64,000 nucleotides of DNA from Phoebastria nigripes (Eukaryota; Chordata; Aves; Procellariiformes; Diomedeidae), in the NCBI GenBank assembly GCA_035582835.1, contig JAYKAV010001256.1, positions 1,051,411-1,115,410 on the forward strand, written 5' to 3'. The translations under genes were made by a program, and so were the position numbers. Of the stretch, positions 12,046 through 23,800 are shown piece by piece (the first letter of the stretch is position 1; each line of letters opens with the position of its first letter). The notes below the pieces were generated by a model, which was given only the letters and a program-made list of their open reading frames with translations, had not been told where the DNA came from and did no database searches.

Positions 12046-13336
12046 TGAAATAAAACCGAGTTCAGAGTGAGGTACCGTTCCCTTTCATCGCTTCCTATAA
12101 ACCTCAATAGCTGACATTTCTTTTTGCTATGCTTTCTCTGGAGACTATTAACTACTTTCCTCAGTTTAATATTCNGAAGATTACTAAAATAAATCGGTAT
12201 CTATTTTTGTTGAGAATCAGGTCCTAGCCACAAGACTTCTTGCGCTTTTCTCACGCGCTAACTCCTGTGTGATGATTTACACAAGTTTCTCAGTGAACAA
12301 TGGGACTANTGAAGCTTGGATTCCTACAGATGTGTGCCCAGTAACTCTCATTATGCCAGCCCCACAGCTGCCTTCCCTATACTTTCAGAGAAGTATTGCA
12401 GGATATAGAGTTTCAGTTCCCCACAGAGTCCTTGGTATCTTCTCACCATGATCAAAACTCCCTTCCCCTTCCATGGCTGATGGGGCAGGAAGCAGGTGCT
12501 GTGGCTAGTTTAGATAGTGGATGGGTCTCCACAATGGACATGTAATAGACATTCACTGAACTCACCCCAGAGCCTTTCTTTGGTAAGGACCTTCTTAAAG
12601 TTTCCTTTCTGCACCCAGCCACCAGTTTTCACTAAAGCTTAGGACTTGGTATCTATTTCTCCCTCTCTGTAGATCCTGTGTTTGGATCACCGTGTTTGGA
12701 ATTAGCCTGGGGAAGTTGGAGGCAACAGGAAATACAAGTAGGGAGACAATAAAACTTATTCCTCTAAATAACCACACTAAAATGCTTTTAAGCTGCATCT
12801 CCCCTAGAAAAATAAAATCAACAATTGACTAAATTGTCTCCATTTTGGGTTTGTTGTTTGTTTTTGTTTTTGTTTTTTTCTAATACAAACCATTTAAACA
12901 TCTACTTAAACATAGGAGTCATATCCATTAACCTAGATAAAAAATGTTTGTGTCTTGCTTTGCTTGCTCTCTCTCTCATATCTCTGACCTTGAAACTGTA
13001 AGCTCATCATGGGAGGCAGGCAGATATCATTTCTGATTTTCTGCNGTACTGGACAAAGTACTACTTATGCTGAACACTGAATCCTCCCTTCAAATGTTAG
13101 ACAACATTGCTCCTAAATGGTATCAAAATTCCTGCAAAGGATGTCTCAATCATGGCCATTGTGTTATCCCTGTTTCAGGAGACTGTGTAGTTTTCTCAGG
13201 GTGAAAGTGATTTTACAGGAAAGAAATACCAAGACCAAATATCTGAGACCAAACCAGATTTTTCCAAGAACATTTATCCAAGCACAAATGTTGGTAGATC
13301 TCACACCCATTTTGATAAGCTGCCTAGCATGTAATA
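12046..13336. other. Unassigned noncoding stretch
   Basis: No gene is recognised. There is a GTTTGTTTTTGTTTTT low-complexity tract at about 12848-12880. The region ends at the target-site duplication of LTR 2. Confidence 0.55.
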
Positions 13337-13342
13337 GCTGAC
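13337..13342 (+). other. Target-site duplication, left of LTR 2
   Basis: GCTGAC directly precedes the TGTGCTGG start of LTR 2 and is repeated directly after its end at 13937-13942. This is the signature of retroviral integration. Confidence 0.8.
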
Positions 13343-13616
13343 TGTGCTGGTTTTGGCTGGGGTAGAGTTAATTTTCTTCATAGTAGCTAGTNTGGGGCTA
13401 TGTTTTGGATTTGTGCTGAAAACAGTGTTGATAACACAGGGATGTTTTAGTTATTGCTGAGCAGGGCTTACACAGAGTCAAGGCCTTTNCTGCTCCTCAC
13501 CCCACCCCACCAGCGAGNAGGCTGNGGGTGCACAAGAAGNTGGGAGGGGACACAGCCGGGACAGCTGACCCCANCTGACCAAAGGGATATTCCATACCAT
13601 ATGGCGTCATGCTCAG

Positions 13617-13624
13617 TATATAAA
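13617..13624 (+). promoter_or_regulatory. LTR 2 TATA box
   Basis: TATATAAA follows the TCATGCTCAG block shared with LTR 1. The presumed transcription start is about 25-30 bases downstream. Preserved sequence does not prove activity. Confidence 0.75.
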
Positions 13625-13804
13625 GCTGGGGGAAGAAGAAGGAAAGGGGGACGTTCGGAGTGATGGCGTTTGTCTTCCCAAGTCACCGTTACGTGTGATG
13701 GAGCCCTGCTTTCCTGGAGATGGCTGAACACCTGCCTGCCGATGGGAAGCAGTGAATGAATTCCTTGTTTTGCTTTGCTTGTGTGTGCGGCTTTTGCTTT
13801 CCCT

Positions 13805-13810
13805 ATTAAA
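13805..13810 (+). terminator. LTR 2 poly(A) signal
   Basis: ATTAAA precedes the GTCTTTATCTCAATCCAC block that is also present after the LTR 1 signal. Confidence 0.75.
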
Positions 13811-13936
13811 CNGTCTTTATCTCAATCCACGAGTGTTCTCACTTTTACCCTTCTGATTCTCTCCCCCATCCCACTGCGGGGGGAGTGAGCGAGCGGCTGT
13901 GTGGGGCTTGGTTGCCGGCTGGGGTTAAACCACAAN

Positions 13937-13942
13937 GCTGAC
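13937..13942 (+). other. Target-site duplication, right of LTR 2
   Basis: GCTGAC is identical to 13337-13342 and directly abuts the LTR end. The base just before it (13936) is ambiguous, so a 7-bp duplication (AGCTGAC) is possible. Confidence 0.8.
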
Positions 13943-16533
13943 AAACTAAGGGNTTCACTCATTCTCCACCAAACTGCAAGCATGATAGTATGGTCCCTGT
14001 ACAAAGTAATCTCTTCACCTTTTTCTGACTGTGTTGAAAAAGGGAAGTAAATGCATGTAAAGGACAAAAGACTTTTGCTTCCCTACTAACTTGAATAAGG
14101 ATTTTGGAGGAAGAATATCTTGCTCCCAGTATATACGCTCCTCAAATCCTAGTGTTCAAAGCCTGTTTCAGTTCCTAAACATGTATTTTGCTTACATGGC
14201 TTCACTATTTCTGCACACAGATCCACAGAAACCCAGTTCAACCCAGTGGTAGCGTTATCTCTGTGAGCTGGAGCACAGCTTAGTATTCTAGCATTTGCAA
14301 GTGAAAAGTAGTATGTAATTAGTAGGAACAATACTTAACAAATGCCCTGTACATTCATAATCCTATGCAAACACCAAGATGACTNCATCCCCACAGTAAC
14401 TCTGATGACTTTAGTATACTTAGAATGGATTTAGCTCATCAAGAGAAATGCTAGACATGTCTCACTCCTTAAATATATTCATTTCCCTTTGAAATTGATT
14501 TAATGAGGAGGCTGATTTGACCTATACAATCAACAAAATCAGACTTTAAAAATGCATATTATATTACATTATATATATGTATATATATGCATGTACAAGT
14601 ACATACACGGCTATATTTGTGTGTAAATGTATATATAGACAAACAGTCTGGTTCTGCTTTTTTGACTTTTCTGATCATCTTTCTACAGAAGACAGTTAAG
14701 ACAACAAGTCAAGAACCCTTCACTCCCTAAAAAAAGAATAGAATATGGCATCCCTATTAACAGTTTATAGCACCTGAGGCCCTGAATGTTAGCAGGGATT
14801 TCTGTAGAAAAAAAGAAACTCTACAGCCTTTTATAAGAGGGTAGTTGTAAAAGGCAGCAGTAGGTATTGTCTGCTTATCAGGTACTATATTATATTATAA
14901 ATTCACTCTCACCAAACAACGAAAATAAATACTCTCCCACTGATTTCACCCATTGATACATCCCATTCTGTATTTGAAAGAAAAGAAGGTTAGGATCTAA
15001 TGCAATGTGTCTGCAGAGTATTTAGAAACTGCCTACATTTTAAGGAAAATTGTAACAGTTTGTTTTCTCTACTTGCTCACTTTTGAGTTTTACTGACTAA
15101 GACTGAATGATTTTAATTTCTTTCCAGGGGAATAAGAAATTTATGACAGCTGTAGATTTTGAAGCAAAGCAATTTAAATGCTATAATTACGAAGTAGTGA
15201 GAGGGGGGGCAAAAGTTCAGGAAGTCTTCATTTGAGGCAATGTGTGCAGATTAAGTCAGGACACAATTGCTGAGAGGCATTAGCTGGTTTCTAGGGGACG
15301 TGCAATTTTTATGCAGAAGAGGTGCAAAATGCAATTTTTCATATTGTTACCATATAAATCACCTTTGTATGCAATTCATTATCTCTATTCTCACATTTTG
15401 CATAAGTGATCTCTTGTTTGCAACACTAGTTTACATGTGGTAACCTAAAAAAAATAATCTAATACCCAAGATCTATAGTCACCAAATGACTGCTTTCCAT
15501 TCCTGTTCTATTCACTGTTTTTAAGAATAGCAACATGCCTAGAGATTTGGAGAGGAAAATGATAACTGCCTACAGCTATTTGAAAGGTTTTAGTTTAAAA
15601 AAAGGGTAAGAATTAATTTAGTGTAATAATGGGTATGGCTGTGAGTTATGGGATAAAATTGAGAAATGGAAAATAATGGGTGAGTGTTGAGAGGAGAAGT
15701 GGGAAAAGAAGAGGAAGAAAGAGAGTGAGACCTATTAATCTGTAGAGTAATCTCCAAAGGGGAATAATATAAGCCCCATTTCTTGACATTTAAAAGTAGA
15801 CTGAACAAAAGGTGAATAAATGTACATCAGGGAACAATACTGCATTATCAAAGAGATTAACGAAGTGATCTAATAGAGCTTTGCTGCCTGAGTGACTGTC
15901 CACTGATATATGCCAATAAACTCCTATATAAAGATCTCTTTCAGTGCAAATATAGGACAGTTAGGACTTCTATTAGCTCTGATCAGAGCTATAGACCTGT
16001 CATTTTAATGAAAAATATTTGAACCTTCCCCCAATTCCCTTCTCCAACCCCTCCCTTTCCTCTACCACATTAGTTTCTGTTGTATGATGAGCTGCATCAC
16101 AACGCATCAGGGGTAGAAAAAAGAGCCCACAACCCTGGGGAGTCAAAAGCATCAACCATCCCTCTGGTGGATCTCAAAATCATACCCAGAGCTCAGGACT
16201 ATAACAGACCCTACAGATGGTAAAGCAGCATTGATGATTGTACTAGTAAAGTCTTTCTAAATATATTTATCTCACAAGAATTATCATATGAGCTCAGCGA
16301 ATGGTCCATTTGTGCTATATTCCTTAGATCAACTGACAGGACATCTTACAAGAAGGTTGCCAAACTCTTTAGCGAACTGTTAAGAGTAACATTATCATCA
16401 GGGAAATATTTGATCTATTTTCCTCAAAAGCATAAGAAATGGGACTGGATTATCAAGTTCATTTTTTTTCTGCCCTATCAGGATGCTATACAATTCCTTT
16501 CCCAAACTGCTCAAACTTCTTAGATAAAACAGT
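13943..16533. other. Unassigned noncoding stretch
   Basis: No gene is recognised. There is a TA-rich tract at about 14563-14590 (TATATATATGTATATATATG) and a purine-rich stretch at 15660-15730. The part at 15180-15420 is of ordinary complexity and holds repeated ATGCAATT-type motifs (see findings). Confidence 0.55.
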
Positions 16534-18235
16534 TCATAGAATCATAGAATCATAGAATAGTTTGGGTTGGAAGGGACCTTTAGAGGTCATCTAGTCCAAC
16601 CTCCCTGCCATGGGCAGGGACATCTTCAACCAGATCAGGTTGCTCAGAGCCCCGTCCAACCTGGCCTTGAATATTCCCAGGGATGGGGCATCTACCACCC
16701 CTCTGGGCAACCTGTGCCAGTGTCTCACCACCCTCAGCATAAAACATTTCTTCCTTATATATAGTCTGAATCGTCCCTCTTTTAGTTTAAAATGATTATA
16801 CCTTGTCCTGTCNCTACAGGCCCTACTAAAAATTCTGTCCCCATNTTTCTTATAAGCCCCCTTTAAGTANTGAAAGGCTGCAATAAGGTCTCCCCNGAGC
16901 CTTCTCTTCTCCAGGCTGAACAACCCCAACTCTCTCAGCCTTTCTTCATAGCAGAGGTGTTCCATCCCCTGGATCATTTTTGTGGCCTCCTCTGGAGCTG
17001 CTCCAACAGGTCCATGTCTTTCCTGTGCTGAGGACCCCAGAGCTGGATGCAGTACTGCAGGTGGGGTCTCACCAGAGCAGTGTAGAGGGGCAGAATCACC
17101 TCCCTNGACCTGCTGGCCACGCTTCTTTGGATGCAGCCCAGGATACGGTTGGCCTTGTGGGCTGCGAGCACACATTGCTGGCTCATGTCCAGCTTTTCAT
17201 CCACCAGTANCCCCAAGTCCTTCTCNGCAGGGCTGCTCTCAATCCCTTCATCCCCCAGCCTGTATTGATACCAGGGGTTGCCCCCACCCAGGTGCAGGAC
17301 CCTGCTCTTGGCCTTGTTGAACCTCATGAGGTTCACACGGGCCCACTTCTCCAGCTTGTCCAGGTCCCTCTGGATGGCATCCCTTCCCTCTGATGTGTCA
17401 ACCACCCCACTCAGCTTGGTGTCGTCCACTAACTTGCTGAGGGTGCACTCGATCCCACTGTCTATGTCATTGATGAAGATATTAAACAGTACCGGTCCCA
17501 ATATGGACCCCTGCGGGACACCACTCGTCGCCGGTCTCCATCTGGATATTGAGCCATTGATGACTATTCTCTGGATGTGACCATCCAACCAATTCCTTAT
17601 CCACCAGACAGTCCACCCATCAAATTCATATCTCTCCAATTTAGAGAGAAGGATGTTGTGGGGGACCGTGTCAAAGGACTTACAGAAGTCCAGATAGACA
17701 ACATCTGTAGTTCTTCCCTTGTCCACTGGTGTAGTCACTCCATTGTAGAAGGCCACTAGGCTGGTCAGGCAAGACTTGCCCTTGGTGAAGCCTGGCTGTC
17801 TCAAATCACCTCCCTGTCCTCCATGTACCTTAGCANAGCTTCCAGGAGGATCTGTTCCATCATCTTCCCAGGCACAGAGGTGAGACTGACTGGCCTGTAG
17901 TTCCCAGGGTCCTCCTTTTTACCCTTTTTAGAAATGGGTGCAATGTTTCCCTTTTTCCAGTCACCAGGGACTTCACCTGACTGCCATGACTTTTCAAATA
18001 TCATGGAGAGTGGCTTGGCAGCTACATCAGCCATTTCCCTCAGGACTCTGGGATGCATCTCGTCAGGTCCCATAGACTTACGTATGTTTAGGTTCCTCAG
18101 GTGGTCACGAACCTGATCTTCTCTTACAGTGGGAGGGACTTTGTTCTCCCAGTCCCTGCCTTGTGGTCTATCCATTTGAGAGGTGTGGGAAGAGAGGTTG
18201 CCAGTGAAGACTGAGTTAAGTATTTTGGTTTTGCT
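16534..18235 (-). mobile_element. CR1 LINE, youngest and longest copy
   Basis: Read on the minus strand, this is a 5'-truncated CR1 of about 1.7 kb. The 3' end lies at 16534 with three units of the tail (TCATAGAA TCATAGAA TCATAGAA on the plus strand). The conserved GTTTGGGTTGGAAGGGACCT block and the C-terminal and reverse-transcriptase parts of ORF2 follow. The last CR1-like coding similarity on the 5' side is near 18220. CR1 copies are normally 5'-truncated and carry this 8-bp tail (known of the family). The 3' end is nearly identical to the fragment at 35419, so both belong to one subfamily. Eight ambiguous bases lie inside, suggesting reads from other copies were mixed in. Confidence 0.95.
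16591..18220 (-). pseudogene. CR1 ORF2 reverse-transcriptase pseudogene
   Basis: Three minus-strand frames join end to end. 18175-17801 carries the fingers block [19 protein letters not shown]. 17804-16974 carries [12 protein letters not shown] (codons 5-16), [17 protein letters not shown] (36-52), [14 protein letters not shown] (94-107) and LVDDTKL (125-131). 17175-16591 carries the C-terminal part with [19 protein letters not shown]. The two catalytic aspartates remain (codons 127-128 of the middle segment), but the usual FADD reads LVDD. At least two frameshifts, near 17800 and 17000, break the gene, and the N-terminal endonuclease domain is lost by 5' truncation. In a full element ORF2 makes an endonuclease/reverse transcriptase that copies the CR1 RNA. 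This copy cannot make a working enzyme. Confidence 0.93.
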
Positions 18236-19540
18236 ACTCTGTGTGGAAGCTCTTCAAACAGCTATTTTTTTCCTAAAGTTTAGTCAAAGTTAATTCATAA
18301 GCAGAAGATATTTATCTTCTCTTATCTTTCACTTGTACTTTTGACATATTTGTAAGTAGAAACCATGCCCTTTGTCAGCTTTCATTTTGGCAGACCAAAT
18401 GAATCAAACTAATGTTTTCTCTGTTCCTCATACTGTTTGCATAGCCGTTTCTGCATCAATTCCAATTTGCATTGGAAATTATTAAATATGAATATCCTGA
18501 CTGGGAACTATGCACAATATTCTAGGAGAGAAGTACCTGTTGCAAATGTGTTCATATTTTCAAATGATGGTAGCGTAAATACTTTCCTTCATGTGATCAT
18601 AGAATCACATTTGGTATTTTTCATGGTCATATTACACATCTTACTGAAGGGTGTCCTGTGATTGACTGGCAGACACAAGACTCTCCCTATCCCTATCAGA
18701 CAAAAGTGTCCGGTTTAAAGTGGTACTTCATGTTCCAAGTTCCTAAAGGCTTGAATCTCAATTTTTACTATTAAATGTCTTCCCAATTCTGTTCTTCCCA
18801 TCCTCAAAATGATCCAATTTGCCCTGCAAAATATTCTGTCCATTCACTGAATTGATAATGTCACTTCAACACCTGACTGGTCTTGTCAGCAAATTTATTC
18901 ATGAAATGAAAAAAAAAAACAAACCCTAAATCCTACCTACTCCATGAATATCTTTCCTCTAGGCCTATAGTCCCTTTTCCAACACACCTTTTATAACTAT
19001 CCCAGCAGTCAGTTCCTTACCCACCTTAGTACTTACACTAACCTCATCTTCACTGCTTTGAGTAATGATTTCCCATGTGGTATTACATCCAACCCTTCAC
19101 AAAAATCCTGATAAATTAAATCCTCCCATGAGTGACAAAGTTTTTTAAACTCAATCCAAATTAACTAAATATTAATAAAAATTTCATCTTCTTTTTGCAA
19201 GAGAAAGTAAGAGTCCTTTGATTTACATTCTGAACCATTCATCTGATGTACCCCAACTGAAGTCATCTCAGCTCCAAACTGGGAAATACAACTTGTTTCA
19301 TTATCTCTACTTGTCTGTGATCATGTTAATTGCCAGTTTTTGAATTCTTTTTATAGATCCTGCATTCTCTTGGATGCTGAATACACTGCCCTCAAAACAA
19401 GACACTTGTTTTTAAGCATGTGTAATGGCTTTCAGGATTTTGAACACCAAATCCTGTATTGATAGCCTAGGCCATGAAATTTAAACTGTCGTCTTCCAGT
19501 GATGCGGCACTGCCATTACATCACTTCTGTACAGGCTGAT
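18236..19540. other. Unassigned noncoding stretch
   Basis: AT-rich sequence between two CR1 copies of opposite orientation. No gene, repeat family or long reading frame is recognised. Confidence 0.55.
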
Positions 19541-20833
19541 ACAGAGCAATAGATGAGATGACTGGCTTCCATTTCCAGGATAAGAAGATCAGGGGTAGTC
19601 TACATCAATTTATGAAAGGTAAGTCCTGCTTAACCAGCTTGATAGTTGTTCACGAGGAGATGATTGGCTCAGTGGATGAGGGGAGAGCAGTGGTTGTTGT
19701 TTCTCTTGACTTTAGTAAGGGTTTTTGGCACTATATCCTGTAAAAACCTCATGGAAAAGCTAATGAAGTATAGGCTAGATAAGTGGAAACTGAGGTGGAT
19801 CAAAAACTGGCTGAACGGCCAGGCTCAGAGGGTTGTGATCAGTGGCACAAAGTCTAGTTGGAGGCCAATCACTGGTGGTGTATCCCAGGGGTAAATACTG
19901 GCACCAACACTGTTCAACATCTTCATTAATGACCTAGATGAGGCAGGGCGCACCCTCAGCAAGTTTTCAGGTGATACAAAACTAGNAAGAGTAGCTGATA
20001 CACCAGAGGTTTGTCCTGCCATCCAGAGGGACCTGGACAGGCTGGAGAAATGGGCTGACAGGAACCTCATGAAGTTCAGCAAAGGGAAATGTCTAATCAG
20101 GCCCCTGAAGATGACTAACCCTATGCACCAGGACAGGCTGGGGCCAACCACCTGGAAAGCAGGTCTGCAAAAAAGGACCTGGGTGTCATAGTGGACATTA
20201 AGCTGAACATGAGCTAGCAATGTGTCCTTCCAACCTCCTGGACCANATCAGCAGTGTCACCAGCAGGTTGAGGGAGGTGATCATTCCCCTTTGCTCAGCA
20301 CTAGTGAAGCCACATCTTGAGTGCCCATCCAGGTCTGGGTCCCCCGGTACAAGAGAGACATGGACATACTGGAGCGAGTCCAGCAAGGGACAATGAGGGT
20401 AGTTAAGGTATTGGACAATTTGTCTTACGAGTTGAGGCTGAAAGAGCTGGGACTGTTCAGTCTGGAGTAGAGACGATTCAGGAGAATCTTAGCAATGTGT
20501 ATAAATACCTGACCAGGGCAAGTAGGGGAGTAAAGACGANGGAGCCAGGCTGTTCTCATTAGCTTCCAGTGACAGGAGGAGAGGCAAAAACTGAAATACA
20601 CACAATTCCATTTAAACACAAGAAAACACTATTTTTCTTGTGACAGTGGTTGAACACTGGAATAGGTTGCACAGAGTTATGGAGTGTCCATCCGTGGAAA
20701 TAGTCAAACCTGGACTGGACACAGCCCCTGAGCAACCTGCTCTGGCTGTCACTGCTTTGAGCAGAAGAGTTGGACTATATCATCTCCAGAGTTTCCTCCC
20801 AACCTCAGCAATTCTGTGATTCGTGATTTTGTG
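19541..20833 (+). mobile_element. CR1 LINE, intermediate age, with decayed ORF2
   Basis: This is a plus-strand CR1 3' half. Frame 19558-19743 reads [16 protein letters not shown] and GRAVVVVSLDFSKGF. Frame 19664-19894 continues with KYRLDKWKLRWIKNWLNGQA and ends in the WRPITGGVSQG block. Further CR1-like sequence continues to the 3' UTR. The tail at 20805-20833 reads as degenerate ATTCTGTG units (ATTCTGTGATTCGTGATTTTGTG). Several frameshifts and stops make ORF2 non-functional. It lies about 1.3 kb from the 16.5-kb CR1, which points the opposite way. By eye it is clearly more diverged than that copy. Confidence 0.92.
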
Positions 20834-23800
20834 GCTCAAATAATTCATATTTGAGTTGCTGAGAAAGGAAGTTTCCTGGCAGAGTGTTATTCACCAGGGG
20901 AACTGTGAAGTTCTCCCTTTCACTTTGCGTTGCAAGTGGCTCTAACTTAGTAGCTATAAGACATATATAGAGTGTTGTCATTTTGAGCAACTGTTTGTGG
21001 AGGTTTGAAATTTGTATGAGATTGATATGTAAAATATGATTTCTTCTCCCTCTGCAGCCCTTTCTCTCAGAGAAATGCAGATGGATAAATTCAGTATTCT
21101 AGACACTTTTTCTTCTATGGAAAGAGCGAAACAGCCTTTCTGACCCACTTTTGGATTATATTGTTGGTAGAATCTAAGACAGTTTGAACAACAACAAAAG
21201 GTAGTAAAATATAGATTTCTTGTCAACAGCTCTTGTTTAAATAAATATGATTTTGTGTGCAGCTTTTGCAGCCACTGGCCTGGAACTAAACTTTGGCCCT
21301 CACCCCTTCCTAAGGCAGCATCCATAGACATACAACTTCGTATCAAAGGGTGGCAGGACTGGGGAGANGCTCACATAGGGGGCTGACCTAGGGAATTAGT
21401 ACTGCTCCCACAGTTCAAGGCAGTTACTGCAGTGAATTGAACAGAGTTGATTTGATTTTAGCCACATGGGCTTAGGTTCATATCCTTTTCATCAGTTAAA
21501 GGACATCCTTAGACTGAATAGCCTTTTAACTTTTTTTTTTTTTAATTATTACTGTTATTTAAGAAATGTTTTCTTGAGTTGTTGAGGTTTTTTTAAAGTT
21601 TTTTTCTTATTACATCCATCATCTGGAATAACCAAAATATGTAGCCAATTGCCATATAATTCTGATTCAACAGCAAGTTTGTGGTAGAATTTATTTCATG
21701 CCTGGGATTGGCTTGGTTGATTTAGAGAGCTTCATTCCCAACTACATTTTGAGGAAGGAAAGAAAAGTAGATACATAGAAAGACAGACAGGTGTGCACGC
21801 ACGCACACACATACAAATTAGAGTCAGAAGAGAAAACAACCCCTTTTTTTTCAATAATAATAATAACTATGTATATTTTGGTAAAGAGATAGGTCTCTTA
21901 AACAGAGGTCTGCAACAGGATAATGACTACAAAATGTGACTGACAGTTACTGCGCTACCTCTTTAATCACGCTTTTATTTCTATCAAGAATGCTTTATAC
22001 TTTCATCACGTTTCAAACACACGTTAGAGCTGAATGTGCTACGGAATCTTCAAAGGAATGAATAAACAGAGGGTTTGTGTAGAGCTAAATGGGCTGATAT
22101 GTTTAGTGAACACATGAAAAAAAGGACCATGCTGTATCATACGGTCACACCACTAGAAAGGGCTGCTTTATCTTCTGTAGCTGGTGTTCCCAGAAACAGC
22201 CTGCGTTATAAGTGATATTTTAGGTTGAATTTATTACTTATGGGTTTCTGTGCTGAATATCTGCTGTAATTATTTACCCAACTGATGTATTCGACCACTG
22301 GTGTGGTATGTTTTTCGTTGGACAACAGCAGTCTCAGACCTCAGGAGATCTTTCTATCATGCTCAAGGAAATAAGAAACGAATAAATTATGACTAAGACT
22401 GATGGGAAACTGTGACTATTACTGTCCAGGAGAGGAGTATGTGGATATCATAGGTTTGGTAGCAAACTCTGAATGTTCTCCAAGCATTAAGGTCATCCAG
22501 CTCCAGTCCTCAGGAGATTTCCATCCCATCACATTTCTATTTCTTTGCTATTGGTTGTAGATATATGAAGCAAAGGTACATCAGGCACATGTGCATTAGT
22601 CGCTCGCTAACAGTCCAGTCCAACTTTTATAACAGGTATAAGAGCCTTGAGCCTTATTAGNTCTAATTTCCTACAATGGAATTGCTTTCAGCCCACCTCT
22701 TCTGTCACTTGTACATGACCTACAACCCAGGATTTCTTTTCTTGCATTGAAGGGACTACAGAGCCCTCTCTGGAACTAGGATTTCAAGCCCTTCAGTTGG
22801 AACTTGGAACCTGAATATCTTTGGGTGTTTGGCTTAATAAAACTTCTGAATTTTGGTGTCCAAAATTAAAGCAAGGCTAAATCCCGTTATTTTAAAAATA
22901 TGGGAATGTACATATAAATCATCTAAACAACTGCTTGCTCCTTCTTTAGGTGGTGTGTGTGAATACTTAAACCGATACTAGAAGTGAGGCCTCTTCATAA
23001 GAATACAGTAATCATTAGCATGTAAAGTGTTAATGACTCCCCAATGACAGATTTAATTGAACATTCAGCAAGACTTTGAAAGAGATAAGAACTTGTCAAA
23101 ATTGGCTTTGATGATCACAGCGAAATAAGAACAGTCCAAGTTGGAAGATTGCATTGAATTTTAGTACTTTCACATTTTTAAAAATCATTTTAATTGGGCA
23201 GTGGTCATCTTGAAGTTGCGCTCTTGTGTTCAGTTACATTGGCTTCACCTACACTATAATTTGCAGTCCTGGTCCCCATGCCCTCCTCCCCCCGTGCCAC
23301 ATCTATAGATCACACTTAAATTTATTCCCTAGCTGTACACTTACATTTTCTTCCAAAGGAAGGTAGGAATATGGAAAGAAGTTTGTGTGTCCAGGTCCCA
23401 TCCCTACAGGGAGTTAGGCTATGAACAGTGATGCAGCCATTAAAGATAAGAAAAAATAAGAGAAATTCTGACGAGGTCGTTCATCATGAAATTCTCTTTA
23501 AGAATGTTATTCATCACCCTCTGTCAAAGGACCTAGAGTAATGGCAAAAAAATACCATCAACCTTAAAACAATTTATTCAAATGTAATCACCGCAAAAAG
23601 TAGTGTATTTTAGCTATATGGGAAATTGAAAAGGCCCACGTTATTACAATAACAGAAGACAAAATATGAAGCATGGCTGTGCTTTGTAAAGATTAACTTG
23701 CAGAGTTTCAGAAAGTTTATTGTGTATATGCAATAAGATTTGTAATTTTGGGAAGATACACTACATTTTCCATATCTAACACAGTGTTTGAATTTCAAAG

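Larger units (their letters stand above)
13343..13936 (+). mobile_element. Endogenous retrovirus solo LTR 2
   Basis: This is a 594-bp LTR starting TGTGCTGG and ending CCACAAN, bounded by GCTGAC direct repeats. It has a TATA box (13617-13624) and an ATTAAA poly(A) signal (13805-13810), giving U3-R-U5 in the plus direction. It shares U3 and terminal U5 blocks with LTR 1 at 4613-5166, but the segment between TATA and poly(A) signal is largely different. There are no retroviral genes on either side, so it is a solo LTR. A 6-bp duplication is more usual for class II (beta-like) retroviruses and 5 bp for ERVL, so the class is left open. Eight ambiguous bases fall within it, many more than in neighbouring DNA, consistent with cross-mapped reads from other young copies. 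Confidence 0.9.

Noticed and set aside
4613..13936. The two LTRs as the ends of one provirus
   Set aside because: They are in the same orientation 8.2 kb apart, which is a plausible proviral size. However, the interior has no gag, pol or env relic and holds an unrelated minus-strand CR1. LTR 2 also has its own target duplication on both sides, and the LTRs differ in their middle segments. They are independent solo LTRs.
16980..17393. Plus-strand frames of 100-137 codons across the CR1
   Set aside because: They are antisense shadows of the minus-strand reverse-transcriptase relic.
22120..22330. Old LINE 3' end similar to the GGACCATGCTGTATCA phrase
   Set aside because: Only the first 30 bases are suggestive. 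The following sequence does not keep the expected order of phrases.
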